Assembly (NCBI GenBank): GCA_905480215.1
Contig: CAJQPL010000072.1
Span: forward strand, 1-41,108
Origin: an uncultured Woeseiaceae bacterium
GTDB lineage: Bacteria > Pseudomonadota > Gammaproteobacteria > Steroidobacterales > Woeseiaceae
Length of the DNA stretch: 41,108 nt
Reading direction: 5' to 3'
The position numbers and the translations under genes are program-made. The notes below the pieces were generated by a model that made no database searches, had not been told where the DNA came from, and worked only from the letters and a program-made list of their open reading frames with translations. Shown in pieces: positions 15,742-24,410 of this stretch (positions are counted from its first letter, which is position 1; every line of letters starts with the position of its first letter).

Positions 15742-16137
15742 TCAGCATTGCCGAAGTTTGCGGGTCAAGAGCAGCAATCGTTGTTTGTATTGAGCCGCTT
15801 TGTCAGCCGTATACTCGCGGCCAATTTCCGCATCGATGACATCGATCGCGTCTCGATAGCGTTTCTTACACGCTGATCTATCGATTTTCTGCTCGGGTTC
15901 TTCCTGCGGTATATCGAGAGTCAGCATTTCTTGGACTACGGGCACCGGTGTAGCGCGCTCAGTTTTCGCTTTAGGCTCCGTCTTCTCTGGTTCCGCAATT
16001 TTTTGTAGCATGCATGGCAACTGCGAATAGGCCACATTGCCGTCGGCGTCCGTGCATTTGTGGATTTCGGTTTGTGCGCTTGCCGTGTCGAGCAAAAACA
16101 AGACGGCGAGTAACGCGGTAACTTTCACTCTCATCAT
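15742..16137 (-). CDS. DUF4124-domain exported protein
   Basis: 131 residues with a signal peptide (LLAVLFLLDTASAQ). The DUF4124 core follows at about residues 24-45: IHKCTDADGNVAYSQLPC, with the typical Cys pair and the pattern of aspartate and glycine. A Lys/Glu/Pro-rich linker then leads to a helical tail with two more Cys (ACKKRYRDAIDVIDAEIG...RKLRQC) that may form a disulfide. The family is periplasmic and widespread in gamma- and betaproteobacteria, and its function is unknown. The ribosome site AGAAGAAA precedes the tandem ATG-ATG start. Confidence 0.85.
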   Translation of the reverse strand: MMRVKVTALLAVLFLLDTASAQTEIHKCTDADGNVAYSQLPCMLQKIAEPEKTEPKAKTERATPVPVVQEMLTLDIPQEEPEQKIDRSACKKRYRDAIDVIDAEIGREYTADKAAQYKQRLLLLTRKLRQC

Positions 16138-16212
16138 TTTCTTCTATGTGACCGGGATCAGGTGAATTGATGGTGAGCGGTCTCACTACAGAACCTGCTA
16201 AATTTCATTAGG

Positions 16213-17499
16213 TCATCTCGATTTTTCGCAGGACATGGAATTTGATTTTTCAGCGATCTTAATTGCCTCCTGCACATTGGAGAGGCTGTTGCGTTTCAAA
16301 ACTAAGGTTCGAGCAATCGATAAGGCGCGGGACTCGCATGCCGCACGCAGGTCAGGATCTTCAATTGTAGTCATGTCTTCAACATGCGATACGCCAATGA
16401 TTCGACGTATCATTTTGGCGCCGGCGAATCCGAAACTGTCAGCTAAAATTGATGTCAGGTATCTTGAGAGTGAGTTTAATGACTCTTTACTGTTGCTCTG
16501 AGGAAAGACGTTTTTCGGATACAGCTCACCTGTTCTTTCACTCAGCCAGAGGTTCTTAAATTCGACTTCATAGGTGCTCCATAACTCAGCGATTACGGTC
16601 AGAATCCATCGCGAGTATTCGCTACGGTCGTCGTTTGTGTCAGCATGCCCTGCTTGGGAGCAGTAGGCTATTAGTAGATTGCCAATAATCGCACCGACGT
16701 CGAAGCCCATGGGTCCGTAGAATGCAAACTCCGGATCGATAACCCTCACGTCATGATCGGTGACCATTACCGATCCAGAGTGGAAATCACCGTGTAACAG
16801 TGTTTGCGAGTTGCTCATGAACTTGTCTTTCAGCTCATTGACCGCTGCCTTTAGTGGTTCGTCCTGCCGTATGCACTGCACAACATCGTCAAGTTGGGGG
16901 CTGCTCCATCGATTCAGGTCGGCTGCATAGTAGGGCTCTGTAAATATCCGTTTTTCAGAAATTTGGCACAACGCATGGTTACCGGCGAATAGTGCCGCAT
17001 CCATTTTCTTTGACGCCGAATCCATCGATAGATCAGACCCGCGAAAATGAATTCTGGCCAAATACTGGCCAAGAGATTCCGCTAATCGGGAATATTGATT
17101 TCCCAAGACGAGTCCCTTCCTCAGGATGATATGCGGCGACAGGTACTCCATAACAATTATCGCCTGGTCTTTGTCAAAGTGATACAAGGCTGGTGTTGTT
17201 CCCGGGGCGCGTTCTGAGTGCCGGGTGGTAGCCTCGTATTCAAAGAACGCACGCGAAAGAGGTAGTGGCGAGCTGGGCCCCCGAGCACGTATATAGGGTA
17301 GCGCTTGCTTAACAATTACAGTGCCTTGATTGCTCTGGACAATGAAAACCAGATTTAAATTACCATCCCCAATCTCGCTAACTTTCCATTCGGAGGCGTT
17401 AGGCCCCAGATGCGGGGCGACAGACGACTGCCCGGACAGGTAGTCGGCAACTGTAGTGTTAGTGAGTTCGCGATATTTGGTCGTGCCTGGGTTGGACAT
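16213..17499 (-). CDS. mtnK: S-methyl-5-thioribose kinase
   Basis: 428 residues. The enzyme phosphorylates methylthioribose to its 1-phosphate in the methionine salvage pathway. Visible motifs match MtnK closely: SEIGDGNLNLVFIV (nucleotide loop), VKQALPYIRARG, catalytic LLHGDFHSGSVMV, metal-binding IDPEFAFYGPMGFDVG, and GAKMIRRIIGVSHVED. Aminoglycoside phosphotransferases share the fold but not the IDPEFAFYGPMGFD motif. The usual partner MtnA (isomerase) is not in the window. The gene follows a nucleoside hydrolase by 57 bases on the same strand, which suggests one transcript releasing and then phosphorylating a ribose. Upstream bases show no clear ribosome site. Confidence 0.92.
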   Translation of the reverse strand: MSNPGTTKYRELTNTTVADYLSGQSSVAPHLGPNASEWKVSEIGDGNLNLVFIVQSNQGTVIVKQALPYIRARGPSSPLPLSRAFFEYEATTRHSERAPGTTPALYHFDKDQAIIVMEYLSPHIILRKGLVLGNQYSRLAESLGQYLARIHFRGSDLSMDSASKKMDAALFAGNHALCQISEKRIFTEPYYAADLNRWSSPQLDDVVQCIRQDEPLKAAVNELKDKFMSNSQTLLHGDFHSGSVMVTDHDVRVIDPEFAFYGPMGFDVGAIIGNLLIAYCSQAGHADTNDDRSEYSRWILTVIAELWSTYEVEFKNLWLSERTGELYPKNVFPQSNSKESLNSLSRYLTSILADSFGFAGAKMIRRIIGVSHVEDMTTIEDPDLRAACESRALSIARTLVLKRNSLSNVQEAIKIAEKSNSMSCEKSR

Positions 17500-17556
17500 T
17501 GTTTGGGCTCTGGTTTCTTAGATCAATTCAATTGCGGTCATGTGACTTCCTGTCAC

Positions 17557-18582
17557 TCACTCATTGGTAATTGCAGCCCCCAGGACTCGCTGCACGCCGG
17601 CAACATCAACATCAACAGTTACCGTTGACAAAGGCACCCCGAACCAAGGACCGGGTCGGCTATAGTGACGTTCTTCTGCTGCGATGACATCACCGATTGT
17701 CATCCCATCAGTTACGACACGGACCGCACGTTTGTCGGTTTTAAACAGTCCCGGATTCAGGACGTAGGCCACTGCCGTAGAGTCATGATTGGGATACCCG
17801 TTCGAATACCCGACGGATTGATAGAAACTACGGTAAAAGCGACTTGAGTCAAATAGGAATTCAACGTGCGTGCCGCCTTTCTGCTGTACGGAATCCCACC
17901 AATTGTCTGTTACAAGCACTTGTCTTGTTATATCGGCAGGCACCAGGGTCATATTCCAATCTGTCCCCAATACAATATCTGCGGCATGTGGATCGCCTAG
18001 AATATTTGCTGAAGCAACTGGAGAAACATTCCCCATCACCTGCAGGACACCACCCATTGCAACAACATGTTTAACATTTTCAGCAAGTTTTGGTTCCAAC
18101 GCGAGAGCAAGCGCAATGTTAGTCATGGGACCCAATACGATCAAAGTCACTTCGCCTGGGTTATCCATAACGGTTTTAACAATGAACTCCGCCGCGCTGC
18201 CGTTAATAGGCTGTGTTTTTGGTAAAGGTAGATCAATCTCTCCCAGTCCATCTTTCCCATGCACGTCAGCTGGTGGTGGGAGTTTCTTCATATACAAGGG
18301 ATGACTCGCACCTGCTGCGACCGGCACATCTTCTCCCATTATTTCAACCAGACGCAAAGCATTGAGCGTGGCCAAGTTCGTTTCGACATTTCCAAAGATG
18401 GTCGTGAGCCCGATCACTTCCAATTGCTCTGATTCAAACGCAAATACAATAGCCAACGCATCATCAACCCCTGGGTCGGTATCAATGATGACTTTTTCCG
18501 CACCTAAAGCAACGCTGGGGACGGTCAGGTAGATTAAGTGGAGAAGCGTAAGAACAAAGGAACCTCGGACTTGAGTTAGCAT
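17557..18582 (-). CDS. Exported inosine/uridine-preferring-type nucleoside hydrolase
   Basis: 341 residues. After a signal peptide (LIYLTVPSVALGAE) comes the hallmark calcium-binding motif DTDPGVDDALA. The ribose-binding signatures GPMTNIALAL, AMGG...GNVSPVASANILGDPHAA and NHDSTAVAYV follow. The family cleaves the N-glycosidic bond of nucleosides to give base and ribose. The signal peptide places it in the periplasm, unlike the cytoplasmic RihA/B/C enzymes of E. coli. Paired with MtnK downstream and a divergent TRAP transporter, a methylthioadenosine-like or 5'-modified nucleoside is a reasonable substrate, but the sequence alone does not fix this. GAGG sits before the ATG. Confidence 0.9.
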   Translation of the reverse strand: MLTQVRGSFVLTLLHLIYLTVPSVALGAEKVIIDTDPGVDDALAIVFAFESEQLEVIGLTTIFGNVETNLATLNALRLVEIMGEDVPVAAGASHPLYMKKLPPPADVHGKDGLGEIDLPLPKTQPINGSAAEFIVKTVMDNPGEVTLIVLGPMTNIALALALEPKLAENVKHVVAMGGVLQVMGNVSPVASANILGDPHAADIVLGTDWNMTLVPADITRQVLVTDNWWDSVQQKGGTHVEFLFDSSRFYRSFYQSVGYSNGYPNHDSTAVAYVLNPGLFKTDKRAVRVVTDGMTIGDVIAAEERHYSRPGPWFGVPLSTVTVDVDVAGVQRVLGAAITNE

Positions 18583-18625
18583 AGCAACCTCGCGGCGTGA
18601 TCAAATATTATTGCTTACACCATCC

Positions 18626-18684
18626 TTGCACGTTTGCGTAAAGTCAATCGGGTCGAACCAGAAAACGCTTAATTGCACGTATGC
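18626..18684. promoter_or_regulatory. Direct repeat in divergent promoter region, candidate operator
   Basis: TTGCACGTTTGC (18626-18637) and TTGCACGTATGC (18673-18684) differ at one base and start 47 bases apart. Both lie in the 152-base space between the minus-strand nucleoside hydrolase and the plus-strand TRAP operon, where a shared regulator would bind. The core GCAcgtaTGC of the second copy is a small palindrome. Confidence 0.45.
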
Positions 18685-18734
18685 TAAGGTGGCCGAAATC
18701 GTGCCAAATATCACGAAATAGGGATCTCCTGGCG

Positions 18735-19307
18735 ATGGTAACGCAAGCAACAGCATCGAATAGTATGCGAGTGTTTCTAGATAAATTTTCGGCGGTTAAT
18801 AGCGTGGTGTGTCGACTATTTAAATACCTCGCTGGTTTTTTGATGTTTGGTATGTTGTTAGTCGTATTTCTGCAAGTGGTATTTCGATACGTCCTCAATG
18901 ATTCGCTCGGATGGACGGAGGAAATATCCAAAACACTCATGGTGTGGATGGCCTTTCTCGTCGCCCCAGCCTCATACAGGGCTGGCGCGAATGTCAGCAT
19001 TACAATTTTCATTGATGCGTTGCCGGCCTTCACAGCACGATTGTTGAGCATCGTCCTAAATTGCCTCGTGTTGTGGATTGCCACTGTGCTTTTCTACTAT
19101 AGCTTCGGCTTTGTTGAGCGCGGTATGTATTCAATGGCAGCCAGCTTACCTTTGAAGACGGCGTGGTTTTACCTGGTCGTGCCAATAACTCTAGGCGTAC
19201 TAATGCTGGTCTCGTTGGAGCAATTATTACGAGATATCTTAAAGTTGATTTACCCCAGCGAGACATTTACACACCCAAGCAACGTCAGCGCAGCGAAGAG
19301 CGATTAG
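18735..19307 (+). CDS. TRAP transporter small permease, DctQ family
   Basis: About 190 residues with four membrane helices. Family motifs are FLQVVFRYVLNDSLGWTEEISK at the end of the first helix and MAASLPLKTAWFYLVVPIT in the last. DctQ supports the large permease in sodium-driven solute import. The start is uncertain: ATG 18735 and ATG 18765 both fit and neither has a good ribosome site. The gene heads a three-gene run with DctM (9-base gap) and DctP (no gap). Confidence 0.9.
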   Translation: MVTQATASNSMRVFLDKFSAVNSVVCRLFKYLAGFLMFGMLLVVFLQVVFRYVLNDSLGWTEEISKTLMVWMAFLVAPASYRAGANVSITIFIDALPAFTARLLSIVLNCLVLWIATVLFYYSFGFVERGMYSMAASLPLKTAWFYLVVPITLGVLMLVSLEQLLRDILKLIYPSETFTHPSNVSAAKSD

Positions 19308-19315
19308 ATTCGAGC

Positions 19316-20605
19316 ATGTCATTTTCGTACATTTGGATATTCCTCATTCTTCTTGCATCGTCGATGCCCGTTGTATACGCGCTAATCATCGGTCCGGGCT
19401 TGAGTTTGATGCTCGACGGTAATGGCAAGTTGCTAAACGTCCTATTGTCGCGCTTATACAATGGAATGGATTCCTTTCCACTGATGGCCCTGCCGTTCTT
19501 CATTTTCGCGGGTCAAGTTATGAATGTTGGTGGGGTGACGTCACGTATTGTGGATTTTAGCCAGTCGATGATAGGGCATAGGCGCGGCGGACTAGCGCAA
19601 GTGAATATATTTTCGTCGATGCTGTTTGCCGGATTATCAGGCTCTGCAGTTGCTGATGCTTCGGCATTAGGAAAAATCTTCATACCCGCTATGGGGAAGG
19701 GCGGCTACAGTCGTTCATTCGCAGCGGCAGTTACGGCGGCATCATCAGTAATTGGCCCGATAATTCCTCCATCGGGAATTATGATCATGTATGCGTTTGT
19801 TATGAACGTTTCTGTCGCGGGTCTTTTTGCCGCCGGTATCGTGCCTGGTCTTTTGATCGGTATGGCTTTAATGGCGACAACGAGTGTTCTTGCGAAAAAA
19901 CATAACTTTCCAATTGCGAATGAACGCGCCAGCTGGCGTGTTCGTGTCTCAGCTTTGCGTAAGGCATTTCCGGCACTGTTGGCGCCGGTTATATTGCTGG
20001 GTGGAATTCTTAGCGGGGTATTCACGCCCACCGAGGCTGCTGCAGTTGCGGCATTTTATGCGATTATTGTTGCGGTATATTTTACCCGCCTGCTTAAACT
20101 GCGCGATTTATCGTCAATCTTTGTTGCGTCTGCGCTGCAATCCGGAGTTATATTGCTATTGGTAGGTGCCTCTGTTGCATTCGGTTGGATCATCACGGTA
20201 TCGGATTTGGCAGGAACTGTTTCTAGTGGCATGTTCGGGTTAACCGATAACCCTTATGTTCTGCTTTTGCTCCTGAATATTTTCTTGCTGGTTGTTGGCA
20301 TGTTCCTCGATGCTGGCCCAGCGATTCTGGTGCTCGGTCCGGTGCTGGCTCCTGGCTTCCTGGCGATGGGGATCCATCCGTTACATTTTGCGATTGTTAT
20401 GTGTGTCAATGTGACCGTGGGCCTCGCGACGCCACCTCTCGGCCTTGTTCTCTTTGTAAGTGCGGAGGTGGCCGGGGAGCGGGTTGAGAAAATTGCACTC
20501 AAGATGCTGCCCTTTCTCGGTGTCGAAATACTGGTTATCTTTCTGATTACCTACTTCCCTGTATTGTCTATGACTTTGCCGCGGCTACTTGGATACGCTG
20601 ATTAA
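19316..20605 (+). CDS. TRAP transporter large permease, DctM family
   Basis: 429 residues with about twelve membrane helices. Motifs typical of DctM are visible: PLMALPFFIFAGQVMN, LFAGLSGSAVADASALGKIF, GPIIPPSGIMIMYA, and ATPPLGLVLFVSAEVAG near the end. It forms the sodium-coupled channel that takes substrate from the DctP binding protein. ATG 19316 gives the standard DctM length. An in-frame ATG at 19163 lies inside DctQ and would add polar sequence. The stop TAA is followed directly by the TTG start of DctP. Confidence 0.93.
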   Translation: MSFSYIWIFLILLASSMPVVYALIIGPGLSLMLDGNGKLLNVLLSRLYNGMDSFPLMALPFFIFAGQVMNVGGVTSRIVDFSQSMIGHRRGGLAQVNIFSSMLFAGLSGSAVADASALGKIFIPAMGKGGYSRSFAAAVTAASSVIGPIIPPSGIMIMYAFVMNVSVAGLFAAGIVPGLLIGMALMATTSVLAKKHNFPIANERASWRVRVSALRKAFPALLAPVILLGGILSGVFTPTEAAAVAAFYAIIVAVYFTRLLKLRDLSSIFVASALQSGVILLLVGASVAFGWIITVSDLAGTVSSGMFGLTDNPYVLLLLLNIFLLVVGMFLDAGPAILVLGPVLAPGFLAMGIHPLHFAIVMCVNVTVGLATPPLGLVLFVSAEVAGERVEKIALKMLPFLGVEILVIFLITYFPVLSMTLPRLLGYAD

Positions 20606-21628
20606 TTGAAAACGACCTATATAATTATCGTGGTTCTTTGCTTGGCTGGAGTTCTGTCTTCCGTGGACCCTTCGACAGAAGCCTTTGTGATCAGAATGTC
20701 ACTTCTTGGTTCGTCCTCCGATGAGGACTTTGATGGGGCGCTCGCTTTTAAAGAATACGTCGAGACAGAGAGTGAAGGCGCGATTATAGTCGAGCTATAT
20801 CCTTCGGGTCAGTTCTGCTCATCGGAACGTGAATGTCTGGACTTACTGCAGGCCGGCTCTCTGCAAATATTCATGTTTACAACCGGTGGTTTTGGCAGCG
20901 TTTTTGGTCCTGCACAGGCCCTCGATCTTCCATACATGTATGCGGATGACGCAATCGCGGAGTGCGTTCTTAGCGGCACGATTATTGAGGACTTACAAAG
21001 TGCGATTGATGACAAAGGGCTGTCGATTCGTCTTATGGTTACGTCAAACACTGGGGGATGGCGAAACTTTGCGACTACGAATTCGCTGATTAAAGTTCCC
21101 GAAGATATCCACGGTCGCAGAATTCGTACGATCACAGCACCGATGCAGCAAGAGTTCGTGACTCAAATGAATGGCAACGCAACACCTATTGCGTGGTCAG
21201 AAGTTTACACGGCATTGGCAACGGGTGTGGTTGATGGTACCAAGAATGGAATCGTGGACATTGTTAGTATGCGACTACATGAACAAATACGTTATTACAC
21301 CCTGGATAAGCATACCTATATGGGTGGTCTGTGGTTTTTCTCTACAGAGAGCTGGCAAGAATTGGCCATTGAAAATCAGACAATTGTCCAGCAAGGATTT
21401 GAACGTTTAAAGGCGGTTGCGGGTGAATCAATTAAGCGCCGTGAAATCGAGTCCTATAAGATCTTTGTTGATTCAGGTGGGGTTATTTATGAGCCAGCCC
21501 CATCTCAGAAGAGGTTGTTCCAAGAGGCGGCTCAAGGAATGCGAACGTGGTATTCAGAAACATATGGAAATGAGTGGTTGTTAAAGGTTGATAGAAAGGT
21601 CGAGAGTTGCAAGACGAATGCGGAATAA
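20606..21628 (+). CDS. TRAP transporter substrate-binding protein, DctP family
   Basis: 340 residues with a signal peptide (IIIVVLCLAGVLSSVDPSTEA). Family motifs are ELYPSGQFCSSERECLDLLQAG, then IHGRRIRTITAPMQQEFV. The latter contains the position of the Arg that binds the substrate carboxylate in most DctP proteins. PIAWSEVYTALATGVVDGTKN follows. The Arg (in RRIRT) is present, which argues for an acidic ligand, although sugar and nucleoside ligands are known in TRAP systems. The start is TTG 20606, immediately after the DctM stop; no ribosome site is visible, so translational coupling is likely. Two Cys near residue 70 (FCSSEREC) are unusual for this region and may form a disulfide. Confidence 0.92.
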   Translation: MKTTYIIIVVLCLAGVLSSVDPSTEAFVIRMSLLGSSSDEDFDGALAFKEYVETESEGAIIVELYPSGQFCSSERECLDLLQAGSLQIFMFTTGGFGSVFGPAQALDLPYMYADDAIAECVLSGTIIEDLQSAIDDKGLSIRLMVTSNTGGWRNFATTNSLIKVPEDIHGRRIRTITAPMQQEFVTQMNGNATPIAWSEVYTALATGVVDGTKNGIVDIVSMRLHEQIRYYTLDKHTYMGGLWFFSTESWQELAIENQTIVQQGFERLKAVAGESIKRREIESYKIFVDSGGVIYEPAPSQKRLFQEAAQGMRTWYSETYGNEWLLKVDRKVESCKTNAE

Positions 21629-21649
21629 CAATTGAACCGGGTGAAGGTG

Positions 21650-23275
21650 ATGAGTAACTACGATATTAAGCTGCAGAAGACATCTGTCTTGTTCGTCGCC
21701 TTTTGTTTCTGTGTGATCTCTGTTGCAGCGTGCTCGGGTCCGCAATCAGACGAGCAGTTGGATCCCGGGATAGAAGCTAATGCAAAAAAACCTATAGCGA
21801 ACGAGACGCTGACTGAGTCTACAGATACAGGGGAAGAGCCGAGCGAGACCTTGATGTCATTGGACGATTTGTTGCCTGCACAGTTTGCTAACTTAACCGC
21901 TCCCTGGGTCGGCGACCTGGATGGTATGGTGGAGCGGCGCATGATCCGCGTACTGGTCGTTTCGGGCGGGCCGCAGTTTTTTTATTACAACGGTAAGCCT
22001 CGTGGAATGATATCGGAGCTTCTGCAATTACTGCAGCAGGAGTTAAACGTTGGCTTAAGCCGCCGGCTTGATCAGGTTGAGATAGTCCCTATGCCAGTCA
22101 GTCGTGACCGGCTAATCGCGGCGCTGCTCAGTGGTCAGGCAGATCTCGTCGCCGCTGATCTCACAATTACGGAAGATCGCTCCGAACTGGTTGACTTTTC
22201 TACTCCATTCGTCCGCAACGTTAACGAAGTTGTCGTCTTTGCACCGGGCGAAGGGGATGATATCGCGTCGATGGATGATTTGGCAGGCCGCAGCGTATAT
22301 GTTCGGAAATCCTCAAGTTATTTCGAGCATCTAACTGAGTTAAATGTTGATCTCATAAGTCGCGGACTGGCCCCTATTCAAATCGATCTGGCAAATGAAC
22401 TTCTGCGAGCACAGGATATTCTAGAGATGGTCAATGCCGGTCTGATTACAGCGACTGTTGTCGACAACCACAAAGCGAGTTCCTGGTCGAAGATTTTACC
22501 TGGCCTGCGAGTCAGAGATGACCTGGTCGCGCACTCTGGCGGAGAGATTGCATGGGCATTTCGCAAAGACAGCCCACAGTTGGCGGCAATCATCCACGAC
22601 TTTGCACGCGGTCATCGACAGGGCACGTTGATCGGTAACGTACTGATTGAGCGATATATGGAGAACCTTAATTGGGTTCGAAATTCGACCTCGAACCGGG
22701 GAGTTGAAAGGCTAGGCCAGCTGGTTGAGTATTTCAATATCAGCGCAGCGAAAAACGCTTTTGATCCGTTGATGCTGGCAGCGCAGGCCTACCAGGAGTC
22801 AGAACTGGAGCATGAACGCGAAAGCGCAGCAGGCGCTGTTGGAATTATGCAGATTAAACCGTCGACAGCCGCTGACCGCAATGTTGGTATTCAAGATATT
22901 TCGAAGCCGTCTGACAACATAGAGGCGGGCGCCAGGTACATGCGCTTCCTGATGGACAGGTATTTTGCCGATCCTGAGATGGAGGAGATACAGGGATGGT
23001 TATTTTCCTTGGCAGCTTACAACGCCGGGCCTGCGAAAATTCAGCGCTTGCGGAGGCAGGCGACCGTAGAAGGATACGATCCCAACGTGTGGCTGGACAA
23101 TGTCGAAGTGATAGCGGCGCGTAAGATTGGCCGAGAGACGGTCCGTTATGTGAGGAATGTCTTCAAGTACTACGTTGCATACCGACTGTCATTCGATAAG
23201 CGAGCGAGTCGGCAATTGATTGATAAGAATAGCGTAATGCAACCTTCAAATGCATCAGAGCGGGGCGGGACGTGA
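21650..23275 (+). CDS. mltF: MltF-type membrane-bound lytic murein transglycosylase
   Basis: About 541 residues with lipobox SVAAC. Residues about 95-330 are a periplasmic solute-binding (Bac_3) domain, with LVAADLTITEDRSELVDFS and AWAFRKDSPQLA. The C-terminal SLT domain has the catalytic Glu in AYQESELE, then GAVGIMQIKPSTA and SLAAYNAGPAKIQRLR. The enzyme cleaves peptidoglycan glycan strands, and the binding domain in MltF senses muropeptides. ATG 21650 was preferred over TTG 21632 because it leaves a normal lipoprotein signal. Its stop overlaps the start of the M50 protease by four bases (GTGA). It follows DctP by 21 bases and may be read with the TRAP genes. Confidence 0.9.
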   Translation: MSNYDIKLQKTSVLFVAFCFCVISVAACSGPQSDEQLDPGIEANAKKPIANETLTESTDTGEEPSETLMSLDDLLPAQFANLTAPWVGDLDGMVERRMIRVLVVSGGPQFFYYNGKPRGMISELLQLLQQELNVGLSRRLDQVEIVPMPVSRDRLIAALLSGQADLVAADLTITEDRSELVDFSTPFVRNVNEVVVFAPGEGDDIASMDDLAGRSVYVRKSSSYFEHLTELNVDLISRGLAPIQIDLANELLRAQDILEMVNAGLITATVVDNHKASSWSKILPGLRVRDDLVAHSGGEIAWAFRKDSPQLAAIIHDFARGHRQGTLIGNVLIERYMENLNWVRNSTSNRGVERLGQLVEYFNISAAKNAFDPLMLAAQAYQESELEHERESAAGAVGIMQIKPSTAADRNVGIQDISKPSDNIEAGARYMRFLMDRYFADPEMEEIQGWLFSLAAYNAGPAKIQRLRRQATVEGYDPNVWLDNVEVIAARKIGRETVRYVRNVFKYYVAYRLSFDKRASRQLIDKNSVMQPSNASERGGT

Positions 23276-24372
23276 CGTGGTCCTGGAAGCTCGGACGAGT
23301 CGCCGAGATTAATGTCTATGTCCACGCTACGTTTTTCATTCTTATTGGTTGGATAGCTCTAGGCTACTGGGAAGCGGAGGGCAGCGTGCTTGCGGTGCTA
23401 CGCGGTATCGGATTTATCCTCGCACTCTTCGCTTGCGTGCTTCTGCACGAGCTGGGGCACTCGTTAACCGCGCGTCATTACGGCATTCGTACGCGACGAA
23501 TAACGCTGTTGCCCATTGGTGGCATTGCGAGCTTGGAGCGAATGCCAGAGGATCCGCGAGAAGAGATGATTGTGGCACTGGCAGGACCAGCGGTGAACGT
23601 GGTCATTGCCCTGCTGATCTGGTTCTGGATCAGCGTTACTGGTGGTTTCTCGCCGTTTGATTCTCTCGGCATCACCAGCGGAGTGCCCCTTGAGCGGTTG
23701 TTGGTTATTAATATCATGCTCGCGGTGTTTAACATGTTGCCGGCGCTTCCGATGGATGGCGGCAGAGTTTTTCGAGCCGCTTTGGCAATGCGTATGGATC
23801 ACTATCAGGCAACTCAAAAGGCCGCACGGTTAGGTCAGGGGTTCGCTCTGTTTTTTGTATTTATGGGCTTGCTCTACAACCCGTTTCTGATATTTATCGG
23901 CTTATTCGTTTGGATCGGCGCAGCGACTGAACTGCATACAGAGCAGATGAAGACGGTAGTGGCCGGGGTGACCGTGGGTGAGGTCATGCAAACAGACTTC
24001 AAGACGCTGGCGGGCAATGATTACTTATCTCATGTTGTTGAGCTGACCCTTCATGGTAGCCAGAAGGACTTCCCTGTTTTGAGTGGCAAAGATATTGTGG
24101 GAGTACTGACGCAAGCAGACCTGTTAAAAGGGCTGACGGCAAAGGGCAATGCGGCCAGAGTCGATGACTGGATGCAAAAAGGTGTTAAAAGCATTGAAAG
24201 TAGCGTTCAACTTCAGGCTTATTTAGAAACCTTATCGGACCCTCTGCTGCGCCTGCAACTGGTCACCGACCATGACCGATTAGTAGGAATTGTTGATTTC
24301 GATAATTTTTCGGAGTTCGTACGAATTCAGACAGCACTTAATTCAACAGCAGCAGATGAAATGCGAAATTAA
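23272..24372 (+). CDS. M50 (site-2-type) membrane protease with CBS domain pair
   Basis: 366 residues. The zinc site HELGH lies in the first membrane helix group (CVLLHELGHSLTARHYG), and the second site motif NMLPALPMDGGRVFRA in a later helix. About six helices surround them. Residues about 230-360 hold two CBS modules (VGEVMQTDFKTLAGNDYLSHVVE, VDDWMQKGVKSIESS), which bind adenine nucleotides in many families. Such proteases cut membrane-spanning regulators within the bilayer. The start GTG overlaps the MltF stop by four bases, so translation is coupled. Upstream GGGGCGGGA is a plausible ribosome site. Confidence 0.92.
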   Translation: MTWSWKLGRVAEINVYVHATFFILIGWIALGYWEAEGSVLAVLRGIGFILALFACVLLHELGHSLTARHYGIRTRRITLLPIGGIASLERMPEDPREEMIVALAGPAVNVVIALLIWFWISVTGGFSPFDSLGITSGVPLERLLVINIMLAVFNMLPALPMDGGRVFRAALAMRMDHYQATQKAARLGQGFALFFVFMGLLYNPFLIFIGLFVWIGAATELHTEQMKTVVAGVTVGEVMQTDFKTLAGNDYLSHVVELTLHGSQKDFPVLSGKDIVGVLTQADLLKGLTAKGNAARVDDWMQKGVKSIESSVQLQAYLETLSDPLLRLQLVTDHDRLVGIVDFDNFSEFVRIQTALNSTAADEMRN

Positions 24373-24410
24373 CCCATGCGGATTCGTTTGAAGTCTGTTT
24401 TAGCTGTTGA

